Below are positions 1-7,645 of a stretch of DNA of 64,000 nt, piece after piece. Numbering within the stretch: position 1 is the stretch's first letter; every line of letters starts with the position of its first letter. The DNA is from HXMU1420-13 sp034669965 (lineage in GTDB: Bacteria > Bacteroidota > Rhodothermia > Balneolales > Balneolaceae), in contig JAXMOK010000001.1 in the NCBI GenBank assembly GCA_034669965.1, forward strand, positions 186,001 to 250,000. The letters run 5' to 3'. The notes below the pieces were generated by a model. It was not told where the DNA came from. It ran no database searches and saw only the letters and a list, made by a program, of their open reading frames with translations. The translations under genes were made by a program, and so were the position numbers.

Positions 1-1622
1 TCAATCGGTCCAGCCAGCATTCGAGTAAAGGCAATCTTTGGTAAATGATCCGGTGGGTTTCCGCCATCCATTGCCCATGCGTTAAATTCTTGTCCGCGCA
101 AACCTTCGCGAGAAATCAAATTCGGGTAAGTGCGTCGGAGTCCCGTTGCTTTAATCGGCTCATGAATATTCAACGCCACCTGATATTCAGCAGCTTTCAC
201 AGTTGATAAGTTGTAGTGGTTCACCATCCATTGCCCGTGGTGGTATTCTCCATCCGGAATAATCGGCCCTACATAACCCGTTTTTACCGAGTGCATATTA
301 TACTTTTGCATGAGTGCGTAAGCAGTATCTATTAGCTGCTCGTAGGTTCTTGGAGCCGCTGAAGTCTCATGGTGCATGATAATCTCCACACCTCGTTCGG
401 TTGCATAGCGCACAACTTCGTCGATATCGTAATCCGGATAAGGTGTTACAAAATCGAATACCCCTTCGCGATCGGGGAAACCAATCCAACGCGCCCAGCC
501 GGTGTTCCATCCTTCAATCAACAGCCCTTTTATTCCGTTTTCGGAGGCAAAATCGATATAGCGTTTTGCGTTTTCGGTGGTCGCACCATGACGAACAGAC
601 GTAGCTTCGTCGGTATTCCACGTGCTCATATCCTGCGTTTGCTCATAATCCCAAGTGGCAATTCCAAGGTGCATTTCCCACCATATTCCCATGTATTTCA
701 TCGGGGTGAACCAGCTCACATCGCCTAATTTATTTGGCTCATTCAGGTTCACAATCAATCTCGATTCTATCAAATCACCGGCGTTATCCGTGATCTGAAT
801 AGATCTCCAAGGTGTAGCAAAAGGAAGCGCCCGTTTTACTGCATGACCTAATCGGTCCGACTTCACCAAACTGCTTCTCATCGAAAGATTGGTGGTGTCA
901 ACGAGTAAGGTCATTCCTGCATAATCCCACAAATTTGCTTCATGGAAGCTTAAATGGGTGCCGTCATCCATGCGCATGGTAACTGGGGTATTAACCGAAT
1001 TTTCAGGGATGTGTGTAGCAATTAAATTGGCAAGATTTGCACGATACGGATCTACTTCAATTTCAGAAAACTTCGATTCGGTGTACAATTGCTCGTAAAT
1101 ATCCCAATCGCCCGGTTGCCACCAAGTAGTATGATCGCCTGTAAGATTAAATTCTGTGCGTTCGTCGGATATGGTAAGTGTATCCTGCCCTTTTTGCTCG
1201 TGAAAGTAGTATCGAAAAGCCACACCGTCATCATATGCTCGAAAGTATAGATCAATTTTCCGATTTGGAAGACCTTCTTCTTCCAATTCTACTTTCATCT
1301 CGTTGTAGTGATTGAGCACTTCACGCTGCTCGCCCCAAGGCATCTCCCATGTTTCTTTGGTTGAGGATTTCTTCCCTCCCACCATCACAAAATTACCAGC
1401 CATCGGGGACTGATCGTTGAATTCGAAACCCATGGTTGAAGTTTCGATAATTTCGGTTCCTTCTTTGGTCACACGATAAGTCGGTGCACCTTCATAATCC
1501 AAAAGAAATTCGATTGCCAGGTTACCGGATGGAGATTCTAGTGTGGTGTCGGTTAAATTACCTGAGCACCCTAAAATTGAAGCGATGGCAAATATCAACA
1601 ATACTGCAAATAGTCGAAGCAT
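1..1622 (-). CDS. glycoside hydrolase family 97 (SusB-like alpha-glucosidase), 3' end beyond window
   Basis: Exo-acting alpha-glucosidase-type lipoprotein. The frame is open from the ATG at 1622 to the window edge (540 codons seen, C-terminus missing). The N-terminus has a hydrophobic segment ending in a lipobox, ILGC with Cys19, so export and lipidation are expected. The GH97 order is visible: an N-terminal beta-sandwich domain, then the (beta/alpha)8 barrel from about residue 300 (MKYMGIWWEMHLG, LIEGWNTGW, HHETS). The HEP motif with Glu488 and the following REG..GQE glutamates match the acidic residues of inverting SusB-type enzymes; this assignment comes from memory of the family, not an alignment. 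Probable role: trimming alpha-glucans or alpha-galactosides outside the cytoplasm. The next gene upstream on this strand (1671-2645) is 48 bp away. Confidence 0.93.
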   Translation of the reverse strand, partial: MLRLFAVLLIFAIASILGCSGNLTDTTLESPSGNLAIEFLLDYEGAPTYRVTKEGTEIIETSTMGFEFNDQSPMAGNFVMVGGKKSSTKETWEMPWGEQREVLNHYNEMKVELEEEGLPNRKIDLYFRAYDDGVAFRYYFHEQKGQDTLTISDERTEFNLTGDHTTWWQPGDWDIYEQLYTESKFSEIEVDPYRANLANLIATHIPENSVNTPVTMRMDDGTHLSFHEANLWDYAGMTLLVDTTNLSMRSSLVKSDRLGHAVKRALPFATPWRSIQITDNAGDLIESRLIVNLNEPNKLGDVSWFTPMKYMGIWWEMHLGIATWDYEQTQDMSTWNTDEATSVRHGATTENAKRYIDFASENGIKGLLIEGWNTGWARWIGFPDREGVFDFVTPYPDYDIDEVVRYATERGVEIIMHHETSAAPRTYEQLIDTAYALMQKYNMHSVKTGYVGPIIPDGEYHHGQWMVNHYNLSTVKAAEYQVALNIHEPIKATGLRRTYPNLISREGLRGQEFNAWAMDGGNPPDHLPKIAFTRMLAGPI

Positions 1623-1670
1623 GGCACTATAGTTAGAGTAGATTTGAATAGTAAGTGGAACGGAAGAGAC

Positions 1671-2645
1671 TTAAAACTGTGCTCGCAAATTCAGCATTTT
1701 ATCAAGTCCTAAGATGGTATAACGTCCGTTTCCGGCACGTTCCATAATAATCTGATGACGGAGATTCATCGTTCCGTTAATATCTTTTCGTGCGATTTTT
1801 CTAGCTGCCACATTAACGGTATGAGCCTGCAAATCGGAGTAAGTAGCTGAACCACTGCCGGTAATTGCAACGATTATTTTATCCTCAGGACTGTAGTTCG
1901 CGTAAATAACGCTGGTATTTCTAAAACTTGTAGAGCCTGCCCGTTCTTTATTTCTTATTTCGTAAGCTGCTGCGCGCCCACCCGAGTATATAGTGACAAA
2001 CAATCCATTTTCTGAGAATGAAACTCCTTTTACTTCTTGGTCAAATTCAAAGGTACCCAAGTTATTCCCAAATTGATCTAAAATTGTAATTTCATCATCG
2101 GTCCCCTCTTTCATCGTAGCAATAGCAATCAATTCCCCGGATGCCGCAACATTAACCGTTCTTATTGCACGATCTGAGCTCGAAAAAATATCGAGTACCT
2201 CCAAATTGTTTAGTACAAACTTGGCACGAGAACCCGCTACTCCATTTCTGATGATTTTAGGATTATAAATGACCATAGTTTTACCGGTCACATTGGTGGC
2301 AAATTCTGATATGGCTTCTCCCCCCTCACTCTGCGAACTGTTAGACACTGATTTACGAATATTTCCGAAGGAATCGTAGAACAGAAAATTGGCGATGTTC
2401 TCGCGCACAACAACGTTTCCATTGGGCATCGCGTAAGCTAACAACGAGGGATCTGGCTCCCCCGGATGATTGTAATCGGCCTCTAAAATAGTTGTAAAGC
2501 CTTCCATTACCTTAACTCCGTTTTCCGAAACCGAGGCTTTTAAAACATTATGAAAGTATTCAGTTGTGATGACATCTAAATTTTGAGCAACTACAACATT
2601 GGAGAAAATTGAGAAAAAAATTACGACAAATACGCTACGTAACAT
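1671..2645 (-). CDS. secreted hypothetical protein, probable beta-propeller
   Basis: 324 residues with a clear signal peptide (about residues 1-20, ending VVVAQ) and no lipobox, so it is probably periplasmic or extracellular. The rest is beta-rich, with recurring phrases such as 'asgeliAIATMKEG', 'FSENGLFVTIYSGG' and 'NYSPEDKIIVAITGSG' that resemble WD40/YVTN-type propeller blades, although no family signature is strong enough to name. It is co-directional with the GH97 gene. Function unknown; a polysaccharide-related role is only suggested by that neighbour. Confidence 0.75.
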   Translation of the reverse strand: MLRSVFVVIFFSIFSNVVVAQNLDVITTEYFHNVLKASVSENGVKVMEGFTTILEADYNHPGEPDPSLLAYAMPNGNVVVRENIANFLFYDSFGNIRKSVSNSSQSEGGEAISEFATNVTGKTMVIYNPKIIRNGVAGSRAKFVLNNLEVLDIFSSSDRAIRTVNVAASGELIAIATMKEGTDDEITILDQFGNNLGTFEFDQEVKGVSFSENGLFVTIYSGGRAAAYEIRNKERAGSTSFRNTSVIYANYSPEDKIIVAITGSGSATYSDLQAHTVNVAARKIARKDINGTMNLRHQIIMERAGNGRYTILGLDKMLNLRAQF

Positions 2646-2761
2646 GGAGCATTTAAATTAAATTAAGGCTTTAAAGAAAGGGATTTTTCAAACAAAGTGC
2701 TTTATTTGCTTAGGCTTTTTTTAGAAATGACTATCTTCCCCGATACTTGAAAATATATACT

Positions 2762-3808
2762 ATGAATTATCATCTAATTACCGGCGGTTGCGGATTTGTT
2801 GGCCGCAATTTTGTTAAACGACTTTATAATACTACCAACGATATCATACTATTTGTTGATGACTTATCGGTTGGCACTCATCCATCAACTTGGTTACCGG
2901 AAGGAACTTCACTGCATAAAACCGAAAATGGACTAGAAATTTTTGGGGATGATGAACGATTAATTTTTCTCAAGGCAGATATTCGTGTTCTGCTCGAGCA
3001 CATGATCGAAGACAGCGATTATTTAAACAAGACCTATAACTTGAATATTGATGGCTTCAAAGATGTATTTCATTTTGCCGCTATTGTTGGTGGTCGTGCT
3101 ACTATAGATGGCGATCCGATGAAAGTAGCACTCGACTTGGCAATTGATGCTCTGTTTTTCCGATGGATTTGCCTGAACAAACCCGAACGAGCACTTTACC
3201 CAAGCTCAAGTGCGGCGTACCCGGTTGATTTGCAAACCGAATCTGATGCCATTGCATTATCAGAAAGCGACATTGACTTCACACGTATGGGCCAACCCGA
3301 TATGACCTATGGCTGGTCGAAACTCACCGGCGAGTATTTGGCATCTATCGCAGCCGAGCACTATGGTGTTTCTGTAACCTGTATTCGTCCGTTTTCCGGT
3401 TTTGGGGAAGATCAGGACCTTTCCTATCCTGTACCTGCAATAGCACGACGTGCCGCTCTTAAAGAAAACCCTTTCGAAGTTTGGGGAAGCGGTAAACAAG
3501 GTCGCGATTTCGTGCATATCGAAGATGTTATGGACTGCACGCTTTTGGCAATGGATCATATTAAGGATGGAAGTGCCATCAACATTGGAAGTGGAAAACT
3601 CACTTCTTTCCTCGATTTGATTCAAATTTTCACTTCGTTTGCCGGTTACAATCCGGAAATCAAACCTCTGCTCGACAAGCCGGTAGGTGTGCATTCTCGT
3701 TATGGTAATATGGATTATGTAACTGAGAAACTAGGCTGGAAGCCGAAGCTAAGTATTGAAGAAGGAATGCGCCGTGTGTATGATGTAGCCGTAAAAAAAT
3801 ATACCTGA
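2762..3808 (+). CDS. NAD-dependent epimerase/dehydratase (extended SDR, nucleotide-sugar type)
   Basis: 348-residue Rossmann enzyme. The dinucleotide-binding loop GGCGFVG lies at residues 8-14, and the catalytic Tyr183/Lys187 pair is in YGWSK. The C-terminal region has the HIEDV..C and INIGSG phrases typical of UDP-glucose-4-epimerase/dTDP-glucose-dehydratase relatives. ATG 2762 was chosen because it places the beta1-loop at the very N-terminus as in the family; a TTG 15 bases upstream is in frame. The glycosyltransferase at 3810 starts one base after the stop, so the two probably work together on one sugar or lipid-linked glycan. The exact substrate cannot be read from the sequence. Confidence 0.88.
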   Translation: MNYHLITGGCGFVGRNFVKRLYNTTNDIILFVDDLSVGTHPSTWLPEGTSLHKTENGLEIFGDDERLIFLKADIRVLLEHMIEDSDYLNKTYNLNIDGFKDVFHFAAIVGGRATIDGDPMKVALDLAIDALFFRWICLNKPERALYPSSSAAYPVDLQTESDAIALSESDIDFTRMGQPDMTYGWSKLTGEYLASIAAEHYGVSVTCIRPFSGFGEDQDLSYPVPAIARRAALKENPFEVWGSGKQGRDFVHIEDVMDCTLLAMDHIKDGSAINIGSGKLTSFLDLIQIFTSFAGYNPEIKPLLDKPVGVHSRYGNMDYVTEKLGWKPKLSIEEGMRRVYDVAVKKYT

Positions 3809-3809
3809 T

Positions 3810-5081
3810 ATGCCTAAAATCGTATGCTTTGGTCCCGGACCAAAATTTAAAGGCGGTATTTCGAATTACAACACATCGCTGGCTAAAACGCTGGATAAAG
3901 ATCCCGAAAATGAAGTTCACATTGTTTCGTGGACTAACCAGTATCCTTCCATCATACCGCGCGAATTTGTTGATAAATCAAGCAAATCCGATTTTCTGGA
4001 AGGCACTCGCATTCAGGTTAAATACATCACCAATTACAACAATCCGCTGAGCTGGAAAGAGACTGCGAAGTACATCGACTCTCTGAATCCTGATAAAGTA
4101 ATTTTCCAATGGGCGATTTCGATACAAGGAATCCCCATGGGCTCGATTGCAAAGTGGTTGCGAAAACATTCGTCAGCTGAGGTCATTTTTGATCTGCATT
4201 TCGTGGTTCAAAAAGAAGGTAGCACTATTGACGAACGCCTTACCAAAATGGGGATAAAGCATGCCGAAACGTATATCACACACGCATACAATACCGTTAA
4301 AGAGCTCAAATCCCTTTTCCCAAACATGGATATGTTGGTAAATGAAGACGGAGTTCGATCAAATAAAAAAGGCCAACGAAGTGTCATTAAGCTTTTTCAT
4401 CCGGTCTATGATTTGTACCAACCCGATCCCAACTTCGATGTGGAAGCGTTTAAAAAAGAGCTCGGCTTAAAAAAGAACGTATTTCTCTTTTTTGGATTCA
4501 TCCGGAAATACAAAGGATTACATAACGCCATTAAAGCCTTTAAGAAAGTGGCGGAGCAGAGAGATGATGTTTCATTCCTGATTTGTGGCGAGGAGTTCTG
4601 GGCTACACTCGATACTTCCAAGTTTACCACTAAACTGAAACGCTTTTTATTTGGGATTGCTCAGGCTCTGTTTTTAAAGAATAAAGAAAGCGAGCAGGAT
4701 TATCGCCCACTCAAACTCGTTGACGAACTCAATCTCTCAGACTCGGTGGTTGTGAAAAACGAATTCGTTGCCAACGAAGATGTTCATAAGTATTTTCAAG
4801 TGTCTGATTGCAGTATCCTGTACTACCTCACAGCTACTCCATCTGGAGTTGAATCGCTCACTTATAATTTCGAGTTACCAATTTTGGCTACTAACGTGGG
4901 GCACTTCCCCGAAACGGTTAAGCATGGCTTTAACGGCTATTTGGCTGATGCAGAGAACATCGAATCGATGACAGAGCAAATGCTTAAGTTTTTAGATTCT
5001 CCCATACCGAGAGAGAATGTGAGCAAAGCTGCTGAGTTTATGAGCTGGGAAAATTATGTGAAGGCAATCCTCAAAAACTAA
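3810..5081 (+). CDS. glycosyltransferase, GT4-like (GT-B fold)
   Basis: 423 residues, cytoplasmic, no membrane segment. The N-terminal half begins with a GT-B beta-strand and glycine loop (KIVCFGPGPKFKGGISNY). The C-terminal half has the donor-domain pattern: LFFGFIRKYKGLHNAIKAF, SDCSILYYL, and the acidic pair region SGVESLTYNFELPILATNVGHFPE, which is the E-x7-E-like nucleotide-sugar site of GT4 enzymes. It follows the epimerase with a one-base gap, indicating an operon. The acceptor is unknown; capsule, O-antigen or glycolipid are all possible. Confidence 0.85.
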   Translation: MPKIVCFGPGPKFKGGISNYNTSLAKTLDKDPENEVHIVSWTNQYPSIIPREFVDKSSKSDFLEGTRIQVKYITNYNNPLSWKETAKYIDSLNPDKVIFQWAISIQGIPMGSIAKWLRKHSSAEVIFDLHFVVQKEGSTIDERLTKMGIKHAETYITHAYNTVKELKSLFPNMDMLVNEDGVRSNKKGQRSVIKLFHPVYDLYQPDPNFDVEAFKKELGLKKNVFLFFGFIRKYKGLHNAIKAFKKVAEQRDDVSFLICGEEFWATLDTSKFTTKLKRFLFGIAQALFLKNKESEQDYRPLKLVDELNLSDSVVVKNEFVANEDVHKYFQVSDCSILYYLTATPSGVESLTYNFELPILATNVGHFPETVKHGFNGYLADAENIESMTEQMLKFLDSPIPRENVSKAAEFMSWENYVKAILKN

Positions 5082-5163
5082 ATGAAAATTATTCATCTTT
5101 TTTTCAATTTGGTATTGCCTTCCAACCATAGAAAATCTTATCTTTCTAGTCTTTGAAAAAAGG

Positions 5164-5237
5164 CGGGGAGTGGCGCAGCCCGGTAGCGCATTCGCTTTGG
5201 GAGCGAAGGGTCGCAGGTTCAAATCCTGTCTCCCCGA
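5164..5237 (+). tRNA. tRNA-Pro (TGG)
   Basis: 74-nt cloverleaf. The acceptor arm CGGGGAG pairs with CTCCCCG, with discriminator A. The anticodon loop TTTGGGA gives anticodon TGG, and the T-arm GCAGG-TTCAAAT-CCTGT is intact. CCA is not encoded. It is the first gene of the tRNA cluster. Confidence 0.97.
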
Positions 5238-5246
5238 CAATTAGCT

Positions 5247-5277
5247 GGAATCCTTGACCGAGGATTTCAGTTTTTTT
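5247..5277 (+). terminator. intrinsic terminator after tRNA-Pro
   Basis: GGAATCCT and AGGATTTC form a stem with a short TGACCG loop (one G-T pair), followed within two bases by seven T. It lies 10 bases after tRNA-Pro and would separate it from the repeat and tRNA-Arg. Confidence 0.75.
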
Positions 5278-5282
5278 AACAC

Positions 5283-5503
5283 ATTGACATTTTGAATAGT
5301 AATAGTTGAGCGCCCATTCGCTGGTCGCACAGCTTTAGGGAACGGTTTCAAAACTCCGTTTTGTAGCCTAACCAAATTGACATTTTGAATAGTATTAGTT
5401 GAGCGCCCATTCGCTGGTCGCACAGCTTTAGGGAACGGTTTCAAAACTCCGTTTTGTAGCCTAACCAAATTGACATTTTGAATAGTATTAGTTGAGCGCC
5501 CAT
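5283..5503 (+). repeat. 93-bp tandem repeat, 2.4 copies, running into tRNA-Arg
   Basis: Units start at 5283, 5376 and 5469, an exact 93-base period. Copies 1 and 2 differ at one base (AATAGTAATAG versus AATAGTATTAG). The third is partial (35 bases), and its end GAGCGCCCAT is the 5' acceptor strand of the real tRNA-Arg. Every unit therefore carries the tRNA upstream region plus the first bases of the tRNA gene, then diverges into a 58-base segment. That segment holds a small hairpin (AACGG...CCGTT followed by TTTTG) resembling a weak terminator. Because 93 is a multiple of three, the reverse strand stays open across it, but no real protein is indicated. Confidence 0.9.
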
Positions 5504-5569
5504 AGCTCAACTGGATAGAGCAACTGCCTTCTAAGCAGTAGGTTTCAGGTTCGAGTCCTGATGGGCGTA
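5496..5569 (+). tRNA. tRNA-Arg (TCT)
   Basis: 74-nt cloverleaf. The acceptor GCGCCCA pairs with TGGGCGT (G1-U72 wobble), discriminator A. The anticodon stem ACTGC/GCAGT holds loop CTTCTAA, anticodon TCT. T-arm TCAGG-TTCGAGT-CCTGA. CCA is not encoded. Its 5' end coincides with the third, truncated unit of the 93-bp tandem repeat. Confidence 0.96.
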
Positions 5570-5582
5570 CTACTACTTTAAA

Positions 5583-5653
5583 GGCGACATGGCCGAGTGG
5601 CTAGGCAGAGGTCTGCAAAACCTCGTACGGCGGTTCGAATCCGCCTGTCGCCT
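5583..5653 (+). tRNA. tRNA-Cys (GCA)
   Basis: 71-nt cloverleaf. Acceptor GGCGACA pairs with TGTCGCC, discriminator T as expected for cysteine. The anticodon loop CTGCAAA gives GCA. The T-arm GGCGG-TTCGAAT-CCGCC is perfect. CCA is not encoded. Confidence 0.96.
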
Positions 5654-5703
5654 CAAACATTCGGGCTTGGTTGCTCGACATATAGTTCATTGAATTTACT
5701 GAT

Positions 5704-5776
5704 GCCGCGTTCGTCTAGAGGCCTAGGACGCCGCCCTTTCACGGCGGTAGCACGGGTTCGAATCCCGTACGCGGTA
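5704..5776 (+). tRNA. tRNA-Glu (TTC), copy 1
   Basis: 73-nt cloverleaf. Acceptor GCCGCGT pairs with ACGCGGT (G1-U72), discriminator A. The anticodon loop CTTTCAC gives TTC. T-arm ACGGG-TTCGAAT-CCCGT. It differs from the copy at 6007 by a single D-loop base. Confidence 0.96.
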
Positions 5777-5791
5777 CATTATATCAGAATC

Positions 5792-5911
5792 ATGCCAACG
5801 TTTATACTTTATTTTATACTCGTAGTATTTGTAATATGCACTTTCGGATATTGGTTATTAATAACCATGACGAATGCCCATTACGATGAAGATTCTGACG
5901 ATAAGAAGTAG
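5792..5911 (+). CDS. small single-pass membrane protein inside the tRNA cluster
   Basis: 39 codons from ATG 5792 to TAG 5911, starting 15 bases after tRNA-Glu and ending two bases before tRNA-His. The product has one hydrophobic helix (about residues 4-25) and a short acidic tail, HYDEDSDDKK. The layout (short helix, then an acidic tail) is loosely reminiscent of CcoS-like cytochrome oxidase assembly peptides, but the match is too weak to name. It may be expressed from the tRNA transcript. A chance frame cannot be excluded; the hydrophobic/acidic segregation and the exact fit between the two tRNAs argue for a real gene. Confidence 0.5.
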   Translation: MPTFILYFILVVFVICTFGYWLLITMTNAHYDEDSDDKK

Positions 5912-5913
5912 AT

Positions 5914-5988
5914 GGAGCCTGTAGCTCAGTCGGTTAGAGCGCTAGTTTGTGGCACTAGAGGCCGTGGGTTCAATTCCCATCAGGCTCC
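5914..5988 (+). tRNA. tRNA-His (GTG)
   Basis: Includes the extra G-1 (5914) opposite C73 (5988), diagnostic of tRNA-His. Acceptor GAGCCTG pairs with CAGGCTC. The anticodon loop TTGTGGC gives GTG. Bases 5989-5991 read CCA, so the 3' CCA may be encoded here, unlike in the neighbouring tRNAs. Confidence 0.96.
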
Positions 5989-6006
5989 CCAATTATTGAT
6001 AACTAC

Positions 6007-6079
6007 GCCGCGTTCGTCTAGGGGCCTAGGACGCCGCCCTTTCACGGCGGTAGCACGGGTTCGAATCCCGTACGCGGTA
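6007..6079 (+). tRNA. tRNA-Glu (TTC), copy 2
   Basis: Same cloverleaf as 5704-5776 except TCTAGGGGCC for TCTAGAGGCC in the D-loop. Last gene of the tRNA cluster, directly followed by a terminator. Confidence 0.96.
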
Positions 6080-6080
6080 C

Positions 6081-6114
6081 AAAAGCCGGTTAGCATTGCT
6101 AATCGGCTTTTTTT
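6081..6114 (+). terminator. intrinsic terminator at the end of the tRNA cluster
   Basis: AGCCGGTTAGC and GCTAATCGGCT form an 11-bp stem (one G-T pair) over a short loop, flanked by A4 on the left and T7 on the right. It can act in both directions, so it may also serve the convergent GT2 gene whose stop is at 6113. Confidence 0.88.
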
Positions 6115-7594
6115 ATGTCTTTTTTAAAGAGCTTACTACTGAATAGGTAAAACTTATCACTAAAATGATGTGAAAGTGTAAAAAGCTAAAAGTTTGATTT
6201 TCAATCCCTAAGTATATTCCCCAACTATAATAAATTACTAATAGTGCTTCTATCCAAGTTGTTGGGGATATTTTACGAGGCCTGTAAATTTTATCTTTTG
6301 TTGTACCCTCCTTCCCAACAATATTGTACTTAGACGTTCGATGAAAAACTTTGTTGTTAGTTAGATATGCATCTAAAATCGAAACTAGCTGTAGAAATGT
6401 AATTCCAAGTAACAGAAACGCTAATGGAAAAATCGATTTAGCAATCTCACTTATAGTTTTCCAGCTTGAATTGTGATACCTCTTTACCACAAGAGATAAA
6501 AACCATGGTAGTATAAAGATGTTTAAAAGCCCAATTGTACCCCAGGCTAAAAATTTATTATACATATTAGTTTCCATTATTAAGAACATAATGGGAATAC
6601 TGATAAAGGCGATTACGACCAGTGCCGGAATTACAAATATATTATACAGATCAAAAAACACATGAAGTTTTTCGATAATGGGCATTTTTTTTCGCCACAG
6701 CTTACCACTTAGTTTTTTTATTACTTGAGCCTTCCCTTTAGTCCAGCGGTACTGTTGAGCTCTAAAATCTAAAATATTAACAGGCACTTCTGCCGGAACC
6801 TCTAATGTATCATCATATATCACTTTCCAATCGTTTAGTTGTGCACGAAAAGCAAGATCTAAATCCTCTGACAACGTATCATCCGACCAACCACCAGCAT
6901 CTTCGATTGTTTTTTTCCTCCAAACGCCCCCAGATCCATTAAATCGTAAGAAATAACCTGCCAAAGCCCTTGCACTCTGCTCAACCATAAAAAACATATC
7001 CAGAAACAAAGATTGTGACTTTGTGAGGTTAGAATATTCACGATTAACATGTCCCCACCTACCTTGCAGAATTCCAACTTCCTTATCTGAGAAGTATGGA
7101 ATAGATCGTAATAAAAAATCTGAATTTGGTCTAAAATCGGCATCGAATATCGCTAAAAAATCACCTTTTGCTTCTTTAGTAGCTTCCGCTAAAGCGCCGG
7201 CTTTGTAACCTTTTCTATGAGTTCTTCTAACAGTTATTATATCTATACCTTGCTCTTTCCAATACGCAACTCTCTCGTCAACAATGTCGATGGTATCATC
7301 ATCTGAATCGTCTATAACCTGAATTTCAAGCTTTTCTTTAGGGTAGTTCAACTGAGTGGAAGCATCAATTACTGCCTTGGCAACATATCTTTCATTATAC
7401 ATAGGCAACTGAACTGTGACGTGTGGAAGTTCGCTAAATTCGAAATCCGGTAATTTTGGAATATATTTTTGTCGCTTTTTCTTTGTACTGATTATATAAC
7501 CAAGATGAATTTCTCCAAAGGTATAAATGGTTATAAGTAAAACTGCGATTGCAAAAAGAAATAGAATTATTTCTGGAAAGGGAGATTGCAACAT
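6113..7594 (-). CDS. processive family 2 glycosyltransferase, CslA/cellulose-synthase-like
   Basis: 493-residue membrane enzyme, probably polymerising a beta-linked glycan while moving it across the inner membrane. One N-terminal helix (about 7-28) precedes the catalytic domain: donor Asp cluster DDSDDD (95-100), DAD (151-153), the SED general-base motif (242-244) and QQYRW (280-284), i.e. the complete D,D,D,QxxRW signature. Several helices follow (about 310-420 and 450-490). The phrases LPMYNE, GYKAGAL and FRFNGSGGVWR resemble plant CslA/CslC mannan or glucan synthases and their bacterial relatives. No PilZ domain is present. It is 51 bp downstream of an Omp85-like barrel and a TPR protein on the same strand, suggesting a synthesis-export operon. 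Confidence 0.9.
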   Translation of the reverse strand: MLQSPFPEIILFLFAIAVLLITIYTFGEIHLGYIISTKKKRQKYIPKLPDFEFSELPHVTVQLPMYNERYVAKAVIDASTQLNYPKEKLEIQVIDDSDDDTIDIVDERVAYWKEQGIDIITVRRTHRKGYKAGALAEATKEAKGDFLAIFDADFRPNSDFLLRSIPYFSDKEVGILQGRWGHVNREYSNLTKSQSLFLDMFFMVEQSARALAGYFLRFNGSGGVWRKKTIEDAGGWSDDTLSEDLDLAFRAQLNDWKVIYDDTLEVPAEVPVNILDFRAQQYRWTKGKAQVIKKLSGKLWRKKMPIIEKLHVFFDLYNIFVIPALVVIAFISIPIMFLIMETNMYNKFLAWGTIGLLNIFILPWFLSLVVKRYHNSSWKTISEIAKSIFPLAFLLLGITFLQLVSILDAYLTNNKVFHRTSKYNIVGKEGTTKDKIYRPRKISPTTWIEALLVIYYSWGIYLGIENQTFSFLHFHIILVISFTYSVVSSLKKT

Positions 7595-7645
7595 TAACTT
7601 ATTATGCCTCGCCTGATAAAATGTTCAATTGAATAGTCAAAATAA

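Noticed and set aside
5283..5503. Possible CRISPR array
   Set aside because: Units are 93 bp and nearly identical throughout, with no unique spacers and no cas genes in the window.
5241..5510. 89-codon reverse-strand frame with internal 31-residue repeats
   Set aside because: It only reflects the 93-bp tandem DNA repeat (93 is 3 x 31) and runs into tRNA-Arg and the tRNA-Pro terminator; no signal or family feature.
5597..6127. 104- and 71-codon plus-strand frames across the tRNA genes
   Set aside because: They translate tRNA-Cys, tRNA-Glu and tRNA-His sequence; only the 39-codon ATG-started tail at 5792-5911 is kept.
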